Positions 34,557 to 43,429 of a stretch of DNA of 64,000 bases are shown here, piece by piece; positions within the stretch are counted from its first letter, which is position 1; each line of letters starts with the position of its first letter. The translations under genes were made by a program, and so were the position numbers. The stretch lies in the NCBI RefSeq assembly GCF_042682545.1, contig NZ_JBHUHQ010000020.1. One strand, 5' to 3'. The stretch is from Ornithinibacillus salinisoli. GTDB lineage: Bacteria; Bacillota; Bacilli; Bacillales; Amphibacillaceae. Below the pieces are notes generated by a model. That model searched no databases. It was not told the DNA's origin and worked only from the letters and a program-made list of their open reading frames with translations.

Positions 34557-35582
34557 ATGTTTAAATCAGGATTAAAATGGATGTTTTTAATCATTGGTAC
34601 TACTATTGGAGCAGGATATGCTTCGGGAAGGGAGCTATGGGAATTTTTTGGTCATGGAAGTGGACTGGCTATTGTATTATTTATGATCTTTTTTACCAGT
34701 TCGTGTATCGTTATTATGACGATAAGCTATAAACGAAAATCAACGGAGTATCGACCAGTACTTCGGGATATTGTTGGGGAAAAATTAGCCAAGCTATACG
34801 ATATTATGATTTTTATTTATTTATATACGACAACAGTTGTTATGCTTTCTGGTAGTGGTGCAACAGGACAAGCATTTAATTTACCGTACTGGTGGGGAAT
34901 TGCATTTATAGTAATATCCTTAGTCATACTATTTAGTAAAGATATTAGTGGATTATTATCAATCAATCAAATCATACTACCCATTTTATTAACGGGATTA
35001 CTTTTTGTACTAATTCTATTTACGATTGATCAAGAGCTAGCATTGTTTTCTCATTGGCATGAACAAACGAATTGGATTGCTGCTTTTCCCTTTACAGCAC
35101 TAAATATATTACCATTAATTGCGGTATTAGGGGCCATTGGTGATAAAGTAGAATCAAAACAGGAGATATGGTTTGCATGTATTGGAAGTGGAGTGATACT
35201 AGGGTCTATTTCCTATATATATAATAATAGTCTCATTCAAATAGCTGACGAATTACTACTATATGAGATACCACTTTTTGCGATACTAAAGAATTATCCA
35301 TTTCAGATGGTTATTTTTATGTCCATATTATTATGGTTCGCTATTTTCACTACAGCTGCAGCAGGGGTACTTGGGATTGTGACACGTATTAAGAGTTATA
35401 TAGACAAGCCTCTATGGATATTAGTGTTGACAACGCTACTTACAATGATCCCGTTAACAAAAATAGGCTTTTCCAATTTAATCGGTCTCTTATATCCAAT
35501 TTATGGGGTATTGAACTTATATGTGTTAACACGATTGCTTTTATATCCAATATGGAATAATATGGAAAAAAGAAAGATGTAA
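34557..35582 (+). CDS. YkvI-like multi-pass membrane protein
   Basis: 341 residues from ATG 34557 (GGAGG 7 bases upstream). About ten hydrophobic helices; the first, MFLIIGTTIGAGYASGRELWEFFG, has the small-residue unwound motif GTTIGAGYASG seen in APC-superfamily transporters, and B. subtilis YkvI is alike in length and start. Function and substrate unknown. Divergent from yyaC. Confidence 0.8.
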   Translation: MFKSGLKWMFLIIGTTIGAGYASGRELWEFFGHGSGLAIVLFMIFFTSSCIVIMTISYKRKSTEYRPVLRDIVGEKLAKLYDIMIFIYLYTTTVVMLSGSGATGQAFNLPYWWGIAFIVISLVILFSKDISGLLSINQIILPILLTGLLFVLILFTIDQELALFSHWHEQTNWIAAFPFTALNILPLIAVLGAIGDKVESKQEIWFACIGSGVILGSISYIYNNSLIQIADELLLYEIPLFAILKNYPFQMVIFMSILLWFAIFTTAAAGVLGIVTRIKSYIDKPLWILVLTTLLTMIPLTKIGFSNLIGLLYPIYGVLNLYVLTRLLLYPIWNNMEKRKM

Positions 35583-35709
35583 TATGGTGATTATTTCTCC
35601 GGTTGTAATTGTATAAAAGATTATTGTAATATAAAGAGTGACATAAATGGAATACGTATATATTTATCACGTTAAAATAAATTTAGGCAAAATGTGAGGA
35701 GAAGGAAAC

Positions 35710-35907
35710 ATGGTGGATAAGGAATTTGGTCTAAATGATGTTGTACAAATGAAAAAACCCCATCCATGTGGAGAAAATCGCTGGAAGATTATTCGCATGG
35801 GCATGGATATTCGGGTTAGATGTCTAGGCTGTAATCATAGTGTCATGATACCACGCCGAGATTTTACAAAGAAATTAAAAAAAGTATTGGAAAAATTTTC
35901 AGAATAA
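35710..35907 (+). CDS. DUF951 protein YyzM
   Basis: 65 residues. The family pattern is clear: VQMKKPHPCGENRWKIIRMGMDIRVRC-LGCNHSVMIPR, with two Cys pairs that could form a zinc ribbon or bind nucleic acid. Usually found immediately before ychF near the origin, as here. Function unknown. Confidence 0.92.
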   Translation: MVDKEFGLNDVVQMKKPHPCGENRWKIIRMGMDIRVRCLGCNHSVMIPRRDFTKKLKKVLEKFSE

Positions 35908-35981
35908 AATAGTTAAAATAGACTAAATCCTATAAAAAATGGTAAAATAAAAGTAGAAAAAGAAAAAATAATAGGGTAAGA

Positions 35982-36020
35982 AACAAAAATAGGTGTCCTA
36001 ATGATGCCTATTTTTGCTTT
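35982..36020 (+). terminator. Terminator between yyzM and ychF
   Basis: AAAAATAGG-TGTCCTAATGATG-CCTATTTTTGCTTTTT: stem of nine pairs with T-rich tail. Confidence 0.65.
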
Positions 36021-36109
36021 TTACTTGCTTGTCTTTTTATTTACTAGTATCTATAATTGGAATAACGAACGCGTTCATATGAATGGAACCCTTAAGGAGT
36101 GAAAGTTGA

Positions 36110-37210
36110 ATGGCTTTGACAGCAGGAATTGTCGGATTACCCAACGTAGGAAAATCTACTTTATTTAATGCTATAACACAGGCCGGTGCAGAAGCAGCAA
36201 ATTATCCATTTGCAACAATCGACCCGAATGTAGGAATCGTTGAGGTACCAGACGATCGCTTAAATAAATTAACAGAATTAGTAAAACCGAAAAAAACAAT
36301 ACCAACAGCATTTGAATTTACAGATATTGCAGGTATTGTGAAAGGAGCTAGTAAAGGAGAAGGGTTAGGAAACCAATTTTTATCCCATATTCGCCAAGTT
36401 GATGCAATCTGTCAAGTCGTCCGATGCTTTGTTGATGAAAATATTACACACGTATCAGGTAAAGTTGATCCAATAGATGATATTGAAATTATTAATTTGG
36501 AGCTCATTCTAGCAGACTTAGAAACAGTAACGAAACGTATCCAACGTGTGGAAAAGCTTGCAAGACAAAAGGATAAAGAAGCAGTGATTGAATACGATAT
36601 CCTAGCAAAAGTAAAACAGGCTTTAGAAGATGAAAAGCCAGCACGTGCAGTTGAATTCTCTGAAGAACATCAAAAAGTGGTCAAAGGTCTTCATTTATTA
36701 ACGAGTAAGCCTATGCTCTATGTAGCAAATGTGAGTGAAGATGAAGTTGCTGACCCGGATGGAAATGAAAATGTACAGAAAGTAAGAGAATATGCTTCTA
36801 AAGAAGGAGCAGAAGTTATTGTTATCTGTGCAAAAATTGAAGAAGAGATTTCTGAATTGGATCACGAAGAAAAGGAAATGTTTTTAGATGATTTAGGGAT
36901 AACAGAATCAGGTTTAGATAAGTTAATTAAAGCTTCTTACAGCTTACTAGGATTAGCGACGTATTTTACTGCAGGAGAACAAGAAGTACGTGCATGGACA
37001 TTCCGCAAAGGGATAAAAGCACCTCAAGCAGCTGGAATTATTCATACCGATTTTGAACGAGGATTTATCCGTGCAGAGACTGTTTCTTATGGTGATTTAG
37101 TAGATGCTGGTTCAATGGGGCAAGCACGTGAAAAAGGTAAAGTTCGCTTAGAAGGTAAAGATTATATTGTTAAAGATGGAGATGTCATTCATTTCCGCTT
37201 TAATGTCTAA
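36110..37210 (+). CDS. ychF: Ribosome-associated GTPase/ATPase YchF
   Basis: 366 residues, Obg-family protein that prefers ATP. G1 GLPNVGKST, G3 DIAGIVKGASKGEGLGNQFLSHIR, a long helical insertion from about 125 to 200, and a C-terminal TGS domain ending in DVIHFRFNV. RBS AAGGAGTG before the ATG. Confidence 0.97.
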   Translation: MALTAGIVGLPNVGKSTLFNAITQAGAEAANYPFATIDPNVGIVEVPDDRLNKLTELVKPKKTIPTAFEFTDIAGIVKGASKGEGLGNQFLSHIRQVDAICQVVRCFVDENITHVSGKVDPIDDIEIINLELILADLETVTKRIQRVEKLARQKDKEAVIEYDILAKVKQALEDEKPARAVEFSEEHQKVVKGLHLLTSKPMLYVANVSEDEVADPDGNENVQKVREYASKEGAEVIVICAKIEEEISELDHEEKEMFLDDLGITESGLDKLIKASYSLLGLATYFTAGEQEVRAWTFRKGIKAPQAAGIIHTDFERGFIRAETVSYGDLVDAGSMGQAREKGKVRLEGKDYIVKDGDVIHFRFNV

Positions 37211-37253
37211 TCAATCACTAGGAAAGTAACGTAGAAAAGGATCTCTCGAAAAC

Positions 37254-37282
37254 TTGTTATTTAATATAAGATTTGGTATAAT
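37254..37282 (+). promoter_or_regulatory. Promoter of rpsF-ssb-rpsR
   Basis: TTGTTA (37254-37259), 17-base spacer, TATAAT (37277-37282), about 35 bases before the S6:S18 leader hairpin. Confidence 0.8.
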
Positions 37283-37316
37283 ACACTATTGTGAGTAATG
37301 AATTTAGATTACTCCT

Positions 37317-37368
37317 TGCTCTTATTGCGAAAAGCTATGCTTTTTTATAGATAAGAGCCGCTAAGACC
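37317..37368 (+). promoter_or_regulatory. S6:S18 ribosomal-protein leader of rpsF operon
   Basis: GCTCTTAT (37318-37325) pairs with ATAAGAGC (37351-37358) and is followed by CGCTAAGACC just before the rpsF ribosome-binding site. A hairpin with an exposed CCG at this position is the known mRNA mimic bound by the S6:S18 complex to repress its own operon. Assignment is by position and motif. Confidence 0.75.
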
Positions 37369-37385
37369 AAAAGGAGGTGTACCGG

Positions 37386-37673
37386 ATGAGAAAATATGAA
37401 ATCATGTATATCATCCGCCCAGACATGGAAGAGGAAGCTCAAACAGCTTTAGTTGAGCGTTTCAACAACATTTTGACTGATAATGGGGCGGAGATTGAAA
37501 AAGTTGATGAAAAAGGTAAGAAACGCCTTGCATATGAAATCAACGACTATCGTGATGGATACTATGTATTAATTAACTTCTCTGGTGATGAAAATGCAGT
37601 TAATGAATTTGATCGCCTAGCTAAGTTCAGTGAAGACATTATTCGTCACATTGCAATTCGAGAAGATCAATAA
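37386..37673 (+). CDS. rpsF: 30S ribosomal protein S6
   Basis: 95 residues from ATG 37386 (AAGGAGG upstream); MRKYEIMYIIRPDMEEEA is the family start, and KRLAYEINDYRDGYYV the S18 contact region. Upstream in-frame GTG overlaps the RBS. First gene of rpsF-ssb-rpsR. Confidence 0.97.
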   Translation: MRKYEIMYIIRPDMEEEAQTALVERFNNILTDNGAEIEKVDEKGKKRLAYEINDYRDGYYVLINFSGDENAVNEFDRLAKFSEDIIRHIAIREDQ

Positions 37674-37699
37674 TTAATTGTTCAAAAGGAGGATAAAAA

Positions 37700-37824
37700 G
37701 GACCGAGAAGTTCAAGGCGGTGTAGCTTTGAGGAACGGAGCGTATTGGAATGAATACGTAAGTACCGGAAAAGCAAGCCAACGAAGAAATTCGATGTGTC
37801 ATTTTTACCGGACTATTTGAACAT
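37700..37824. repeat. Inserted palindromic element in the rpsF-ssb gap
   Basis: The rpsF-ssb gap is 172 bases, longer than expected for this operon. It contains a block richer in G+C with inverted ends AGTTCAAGGCGG and CCGGACTATTTGAAC, and inner pairs such as GCGTATT-GGAATG-AATACG. The element type resembles short intergenic repeats of Bacillaceae; only one copy is seen here. No open frame crosses it. An AAAGGAGG lies just before it and the ssb RBS just after. Confidence 0.55.
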
Positions 37825-37845
37825 CAATAATAAGGAGTGGTTCTG

Positions 37846-38340
37846 ATGTTAAATCGTGTCGTACTTGTCGGCAGGTTAACGAAGGATCCTGATCTACGTT
37901 ATACACCAAGTGGAGTAGCAGTAGCTAACTTTACCGTTGCAGTAAATCGACCTTTTTCTAATCAGCAAGGGAATAGAGAAGCTGATTTCATTAATTGCGT
38001 CATTTGGCGTAGACCAGCAGAAAATCTTGCCAACTTTATGAAAAAAGGTAGTATGATTGGTGTTGATGGCCGTATTCAAACACGTAGTTTTGAAGGCCAG
38101 GATGGAAAAATGGTATATATCACGGAAGTTGTAGCAGACAGTGTACAATTTCTAGAGTCGAAAGGTTCCTCACAAAATAGAGGGGGACAAGATAACTACT
38201 CATCAGGATACCAACAAAATCCTAATCAGAACCAAAACAATCCAAACCAGAATAGAAATAATCAAACGCAAAATGATGAGGACCCGTTTAAAAATAACGG
38301 TGAGCCGATCGATATATCAGATGATGATTTACCATTCTAA
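37846..38340 (+). CDS. ssb: Single-stranded DNA-binding protein
   Basis: 164 residues. OB fold 1-110 (MLNRVVLVGRLTKDPDLRYT), then a Gln/Asn-rich linker of about 45 residues with few charges, and the conserved acidic tip DISDDDLPF that recruits partner proteins. ATG chosen by RBS AAGGAG; the in-frame GTG 9 bases earlier lies in that site. Confidence 0.98.
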   Translation: MLNRVVLVGRLTKDPDLRYTPSGVAVANFTVAVNRPFSNQQGNREADFINCVIWRRPAENLANFMKKGSMIGVDGRIQTRSFEGQDGKMVYITEVVADSVQFLESKGSSQNRGGQDNYSSGYQQNPNQNQNNPNQNRNNQTQNDEDPFKNNGEPIDISDDDLPF

Positions 38341-38376
38341 TCGAGTGGTGTAAAACCTAAAAAAGGAGGGGTATCA

Positions 38377-38607
38377 ATGGCAGCTCGTCGCGGTCGTGCT
38401 AAGCGTCGTAAGGTGTGTTACTTCACAGCGAATGGAATTACACACATCGACTATAAAGACGTTGATCTACTAAGACGTTTCATTTCTGAGCGTGGAAAAA
38501 TTCTTCCTCGTCGTGTAACTGGAACTTCTGCTAAATATCAACGTAGACTTACAATTGCAATCAAACGTGCTCGTACAATGGCTTTATTGCCATATGTATC
38601 TGAGTAA
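38377..38607 (+). CDS. rpsR: 30S ribosomal protein S18
   Basis: 76 residues, basic; RRGRAKRRKVCYF, then YKDVDLLRRFISERGKILPRRVTGTSAKYQRRL. Last gene of the operon; RBS AAAGGAGGGG. The single Cys is the remnant of the zinc form. Confidence 0.98.
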   Translation: MAARRGRAKRRKVCYFTANGITHIDYKDVDLLRRFISERGKILPRRVTGTSAKYQRRLTIAIKRARTMALLPYVSE

Positions 38608-38613
38608 TTCAAT

Positions 38614-38654
38614 AAAGCTTCTAATCCAGTTATATGGATTAGAAGCTTTTTTAA
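38614..38654 (+). terminator. Terminator of rpsF-ssb-rpsR
   Basis: AAAGCTTCTAATCCA-GTTATA-TGGATTAGAAGCTTTTTT: 15-bp perfect stem with T-run. Confidence 0.93.
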
Positions 38655-38949
38655 TATGGTTGTATTCTAACAGATTATTGCATTTCAAGTTAATAAATTT
38701 AATGAAAAATTAATGTGAAATGTGAAGTATCAGCAACGTGATTTTCGCTCTAGACAGTCGCTTTGCGCGTGCCCGTCTTCAACATCCTCGTGTAAAACCG
38801 GTAACTGCTCCTTCGTCTTCTAGTAACGATATAAAATTAATTCTAAAACTAGAATAAGAACAATTAATTATATAAAATTTGTTAATACCACCTAAAAATT
38901 AAATGATAATGTTTGCCCAAGTTAAAAGACAATATTATAGAGTAATAAA
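38655..38949. other. Gene-free gap with a GC-rich island
   Basis: AT-rich DNA apart from an island at about 38735-38820 (GCTCTAGACAGTCGCTTTGCGCGTGCCCG), unlike its surroundings and without a gene. It looks like a remnant of an intergenic repeat of the kind seen at 53541. The rest shows no gene or RNA. Confidence 0.5.
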
Positions 38950-41511
38950 TCATTTTCTTTCTCGTATCCCTTGATATGGGTTAATTTTAATTGCAAATTT
39001 ACTCGGCAAAATCGAACCCAAAAAACCGATCATAATTGGAATTGAAGCCGAAATTAAATAAATATAAATTTGACTGACAGCTATTGATCCATACATAAAA
39101 AATAGAATCAACGATGCTAAAATAGTTCCTAATATCGCTCCACTAATGCCTACAAGAAGCCCCTCTAATAGTATTAATGATTGTATAGCACTGTTTTTCC
39201 ATCCAATAGCCTTTAGTAAGGATAGCTCTGCTTTTCTCTCGGAGACGTTTTGCCACATAATTTCAGCTGTCGTCAATAATGCGATCACCGAAGCAATCCC
39301 AACAGCTATATAGTGTGTCGATTCTACCTCAAGTGCTACATACTCACCTAACCACGATGTAAATAATACACCTTTTAAATAAACCGTGATAAACAAGAAG
39401 ATGGTAACTAAAGTGGTGGGAATAGTTATGACAAATATGGAAAATAAATTCCGTTTTATTTTTCCATAAAAATTATTTAAGACTAGTGTTAAACGATTAA
39501 AAGATTTAAATATCCTTGTTGTTCTAGTTGAGAATTCACCAGAATGAATCGTTTCGTAAGGATTAATGTTACGTACACCTATAATCGGAATACTTGCCCC
39601 CGTAAGATAGATTAGTAGAATAACTAAGCTAGCAAATAGGGTTTTCAAAATAGAAACGGTATTACCTTGTTCAAACCACATAAATGAAATAATCCATAAA
39701 ATCAAGATAGCTAAAAAGCTTAACAAGAATGACTCAGATAGAATAACTTTTCGCAAATCCCTGGTACGCCATCCCATCGATAATAAAATACCAAACTCAT
39801 GTCGTCGTGATAAATAAGAGATGTAATTTGTAGCAATGACATAGATAACAGCGACTGCAATAATAGCAACAATAATACCAGTATAACCTAGCATCGTTTC
39901 CTCAAAGACTGTTATCGCTGCCCCCAAATGAATCCAAGGCTGTTCGATCCAATAATCTTCTCCATCTAGTTTGTTTATATGGATTAAAACAGGCTGTGGG
40001 GAAGACCCAATTGTGATGTCGGTCATCAAACCTGTTTGTTCTTCGATATCTTTTGCCACTTGTTCAACAATACCATGGCTTTGTAGTCCTATTTCCTCTA
40101 CACCTTCTACTTTTATTCGGATTGCAGATATAGCTTCAATACCATTCAACGCCACTGCAGCATCAATCGTTGTTAATAGTGTTGGAGGTTCTGTTAATAA
40201 CCCTACTGGATTTCCTGTCGACGGCACCTTTTTAGGCGGATTAACCGGCTGCCCACTTGCATCCAAAACCTTGTCGGCAGTTGCTGGACGGTATGTTTCC
40301 ATTGGAAGCTGGGATAAAGGATCTCGTGAAATTTCTAATTTGTCTGGGTCAAAAAAACCAAGGACATCAAAGGGTATATTATATGTATCTTGTAAAGGAA
40401 GGACGTTTAAATCTCTGTATGTATTTTTCACGAAATTCTCCACACTTTTATCTTTAGAAGTGAGTTGTTTTTCGTTAATTTGATATGCATGTCCCCATCT
40501 CTTCGGATAGGGACTCATTGTTTTTTTGTAATCTAATGGGCTGGTTTTATAAAACATAATCATTCTAGGATAAAGTTCGCCCTTCGATTCGCCTATTTGC
40601 TTTCCAGTAAATGGATTTGCCCCAAATGTATTTTTAAAAAAAGTATTTTTTATTTGAGCCCCAGTTACTGAGAAGGAGAACACTTCCTTCCGTTTTTCTA
40701 TCCCATCTAGGAAATGATCGATCTCCTTCTTCTCATTTTTTTCTTGAAGCTTTTGTATTGTTGTCTCGTCTATATCTAGTTTTTCAACTTTACTTATAAA
40801 TTGAAGTTGGTCTAAAGGATTGGGGTTAATAAGTAAAGGTGCATGGATTATTCCTTCTCCTTTATCGTAAACCCTATCAGAACCTTGAAAATATCGATTT
40901 TGTTCATAATCTCCCAATGCATCATCAAGTCCCACCAATTCTGCTTCCGCTTGTGGGTCTATACCAACAAGCAATTGTTGAGAAGTACTAGATATCCCAT
41001 TATCTAACGGGTTTCCTTTCATTCTTTCGTTTATGTAATAATCTTCACCAATAGTAAAATAGGTTCCTGTTTTATAATCTGCATCTTCCGTATAGGTATT
41101 CACGGTTCGATATATCCCTGGTTCTTCAACAAAATTAGATTTATCAACATTATAATTTATTGTTATACCCGTATAACCAATCATTGCTACAGGAGCAGCA
41201 ACTTCAACGTGATCTAATACTTTTATCTTATTATACTGGTCAACACTAATCCCTCCCTGAATATTACTGAGGAAATTAGGTTCCAAAAGTTGGTTGTTTT
41301 GTTCTGGTAGGGATTGACTTTCTTTTGGCCGTACAACAATGTCATAAGAAGGTTGCCAATGTTTTTGAAGTGTATTCTCAATGGTTCCTTTATTAGTCTC
41401 CGTAATATTGAACAGGTAGCTTAATCCCACACTTATCGTCAATACCCCAATAATAAGCAAGATAAATCGTTCTTTGTGCTTAATCCAATTTTTAAAAATA
41501 AAACGAATCAT
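38950..41511 (-). CDS. MacB/FtsX-type ABC transporter permease
   Basis: 853 residues. One membrane helix near 16-36, then a large extracytoplasmic region of about 500 residues, then three helices (about 545-640), an internal loop, and a second set near the C-terminus, the layout of a duplicated FtsX domain. Typical of exporters or mechanotransmission ABC systems that act on substrates outside the membrane (MacB, LolCDE class), not of importers. Overlaps the ATPase gene by ATGA. Target unknown; the secreted protein at 42584-43429 upstream is a possible partner. Confidence 0.85.
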   Translation of the reverse strand: MIRFIFKNWIKHKERFILLIIGVLTISVGLSYLFNITETNKGTIENTLQKHWQPSYDIVVRPKESQSLPEQNNQLLEPNFLSNIQGGISVDQYNKIKVLDHVEVAAPVAMIGYTGITINYNVDKSNFVEEPGIYRTVNTYTEDADYKTGTYFTIGEDYYINERMKGNPLDNGISSTSQQLLVGIDPQAEAELVGLDDALGDYEQNRYFQGSDRVYDKGEGIIHAPLLINPNPLDQLQFISKVEKLDIDETTIQKLQEKNEKKEIDHFLDGIEKRKEVFSFSVTGAQIKNTFFKNTFGANPFTGKQIGESKGELYPRMIMFYKTSPLDYKKTMSPYPKRWGHAYQINEKQLTSKDKSVENFVKNTYRDLNVLPLQDTYNIPFDVLGFFDPDKLEISRDPLSQLPMETYRPATADKVLDASGQPVNPPKKVPSTGNPVGLLTEPPTLLTTIDAAVALNGIEAISAIRIKVEGVEEIGLQSHGIVEQVAKDIEEQTGLMTDITIGSSPQPVLIHINKLDGEDYWIEQPWIHLGAAITVFEETMLGYTGIIVAIIAVAVIYVIATNYISYLSRRHEFGILLSMGWRTRDLRKVILSESFLLSFLAILILWIISFMWFEQGNTVSILKTLFASLVILLIYLTGASIPIIGVRNINPYETIHSGEFSTRTTRIFKSFNRLTLVLNNFYGKIKRNLFSIFVITIPTTLVTIFLFITVYLKGVLFTSWLGEYVALEVESTHYIAVGIASVIALLTTAEIMWQNVSERKAELSLLKAIGWKNSAIQSLILLEGLLVGISGAILGTILASLILFFMYGSIAVSQIYIYLISASIPIMIGFLGSILPSKFAIKINPYQGIRERK

Positions 41512-42203
41512 GTAGGATCACCTTTCCTATAATCAGCTACTATTGACCCGTCTCGCAATTCAATTATACGATCAGATCGACTAGCGAATTCTGAATCATG
41601 AGTTACAAATACAACGCCAATTTGATATTCTTGATGAATAGATTTTAATAATGCAAAGATGTTCTCGCTGCTTTCAACGTCTAGATTCCCCGTTGGTTCA
41701 TCAGCTAGAATCCATTTCGGTTTATGAACTAATGCACGAGCAATAGCAACTCGTTGTTGTTGTCCTCCAGACAACTGTGAGGGAAGCGAATTTAATTTAT
41801 CTTTTAGCCCCACTAATTCTAACATTTCCTCGGCTTGTCCTTTCTTATCATATGAAACTTTTCTTGGTACCATTGGCGACATAACATTTTCTAGAGCTGT
41901 TAGAGAGGGTAATAAGTGATATTGTTGAAAAACAAATCCAATTTGTTCAAATCGAAAATCAGCGAGCTTATCTTTTTTTATGCTAGTAACATCTAATTCA
42001 TTGAAATAGATTTGCCCACTTGTCGGGTCATCCAGTGTTCCTACTAAACTTAAAATAGTTGACTTTCCTGATCCAGAAGGTCCGATAATAGCAGTATATT
42101 CATTACCATAAATAGTTAGATTTATATTTTTTAAAACCTCGGTTGTAAATTCTTGGTTTGAAAAGTTCTTAGATATATTATGAAGCAAAATGTGATTTAC
42201 CAA
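41508..42203 (-). CDS. ABC transporter ATP-binding protein (MacB/LolD type)
   Basis: 231 residues from a TTG at 42203, 8 bases after AAAGGAG; the upstream in-frame extension has no RBS and no homologous look. Walker A GPSGSGKST, signature LSGGQQQRVAIARAL, Walker B WILADEPTGNLD, switch His in VTHD. The GNLD and QQQ forms are typical of the LolD/MacB branch. Partner of the following permease. Confidence 0.88.
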   Translation of the reverse strand: MVNHILLHNISKNFSNQEFTTEVLKNINLTIYGNEYTAIIGPSGSGKSTILSLVGTLDDPTSGQIYFNELDVTSIKKDKLADFRFEQIGFVFQQYHLLPSLTALENVMSPMVPRKVSYDKKGQAEEMLELVGLKDKLNSLPSQLSGGQQQRVAIARALVHKPKWILADEPTGNLDVESSENIFALLKSIHQEYQIGVVFVTHDSEFASRSDRIIELRDGSIVADYRKGDPT

Positions 42204-42583
42204 GTGAAGAACTCCTTTTTTAGGATATGTTTGAAACAATATTTTCAAATTGATCAATGACTTGCGGAAGTGCGATAACTTTTCCTGATTCCTATAGCAG
42301 AACAAAAGTTGGAAAAATCCTTATATTATGACTTTGTAAAAAGGTAATGTTAGCTATTAAAGTAACCGAAAAAGGGATATTTAGCAACTTTGGAAATGTA
42401 TTTTGTCCCTATTTCTAATATGAAAGATCCCCCCCTTTCAATAAAAAAGCCCAAATAATTGCAGCTTTCGCTACACTATTTAGGTTTATGCCCTTAATAT
42501 ATTCTTGTTAATTTTATTTTTCTATTTTATAAACTACTAAATCAAGTTTTTTCTTTTTCTATACCACCAAATTCCCCCACCAC
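42204..42583. other. Gene-free gap between surface protein and ABC genes
   Basis: About 380 bases, AT-rich. The continuation of the surface-protein reading in another frame lies at 42537-42583 (see findings). A C-run CCCCCC at 42430 and a weak hairpin around 42448-42490 were seen; no gene or clear terminator. Confidence 0.4.
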
Positions 42584-43429
42584 TTAATCCAGTATTATTA
42601 ATAAAGTTATTATAACTACTAGTGTAGTAGAAGATGAAGATGCTGACTCGGAGTAAACTTTAGTATCAGGTCTTGCTATTACCTCTAAATCAATTGTTGA
42701 TTCTTTCTCACTTTCTTCAACATCCTTCTCTGGATTCTCCAATTCTTCTTGTGATCCCTTAACCTCTTTTTCTACAGTGTTTTCATCTTTATCTTTTTCA
42801 TCGGAGTCTGAACTTTCTTGTTTTTTGGTAGAAGTTGAAGTACTTTGTGACTCTGATTCATTCTTCTTTTCTGTATTTTCAACTTTACTGCTTGATGGAG
42901 AAGATTCTACTGTTGATTTTTTCTTTGATGATTCTGTCTTCGGTGTGCTAGAAACCTTCTCGCTAGTTTCTTCTTTAGGTTTAGTCTTGGGTTCCTCTTT
43001 AGGTTCAGTCTTCGGTTGCTCTTTGGGAGGCTTAGATTCTTCTTTAGGCTCTTCTTTTGGTTTCTCTTTCGGAGGTTTTGTTTCTTCCTTTGGTTGTTCT
43101 TTAGGCTTTTCAATTTTTTCAATGTAAACAGTCACGATTGCATGAGAATAAGTTCCACCCATCCCCATTTCAAATTTTTGACCATTATATTCTACATAAC
43201 CAAATAATCCACCTTGAAGAATAAATTCATCCAAATTAGGATCATAAAATCCCCATCCATAATCTTTTTCTGAGCATACACCGTCTGGTCGTGCTGGATT
43301 ACTCTCTGTGTGTATATCCGACTTAATAGTCATTGTACATTCAGGTACCCCTGTTTCTTCAGCATGTACATTATTCGAGCTGAATAATACTCCTAGTACT
43401 AAAATCATTGTCATTATTAACTTTTTCAT
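42584..43429 (-). CDS. Secreted Pro/Lys/Glu-rich surface protein, anchor probably frameshifted
   Basis: 281 residues from ATG 43429 (GAGGGGG upstream). Signal peptide 1-25 (MKKLIMTMILVLGVLFSS then HAEE). An N-terminal domain of about 80 residues with Cys at ECTM and GVCS follows, then a low-complexity region: KPKEEPKEE-like repeats, then Ser/Lys/Glu-rich stretches. This is a cell-wall-spanning stalk pattern. The end SSSSTTLVVIITLLIILD is a hydrophobic anchor with no positive tail; in another frame the next codons give a Gly/Trp/Arg/Lys tail, so the end may be shifted. Function unknown. Confidence 0.75.
   Translation of the reverse strand: MKKLIMTMILVLGVLFSSNNVHAEETGVPECTMTIKSDIHTESNPARPDGVCSEKDYGWGFYDPNLDEFILQGGLFGYVEYNGQKFEMGMGGTYSHAIVTVYIEKIEKPKEQPKEETKPPKEKPKEEPKEESKPPKEQPKTEPKEEPKTKPKEETSEKVSSTPKTESSKKKSTVESSPSSSKVENTEKKNESESQSTSTSTKKQESSDSDEKDKDENTVEKEVKGSQEELENPEKDVEESEKESTIDLEVIARPDTKVYSESASSSSTTLVVIITLLIILD

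Noticed and set aside
39971..40483. 170-codon frame opposite the ABC permease
   Set aside because: Antisense to a clear FtsX-type gene, without RBS or family resemblance.
42907..43122. KPKEEP-type repeats as a possible CRISPR or tandem DNA repeat
   Set aside because: The period is short and in frame with a protein low-complexity stalk; there are no spacers.
42777..43207. Plus-strand frames opposite the surface protein
   Set aside because: They are shadows of the Lys/Glu/Pro-rich repeats (giving Phe/Ser-rich strings).
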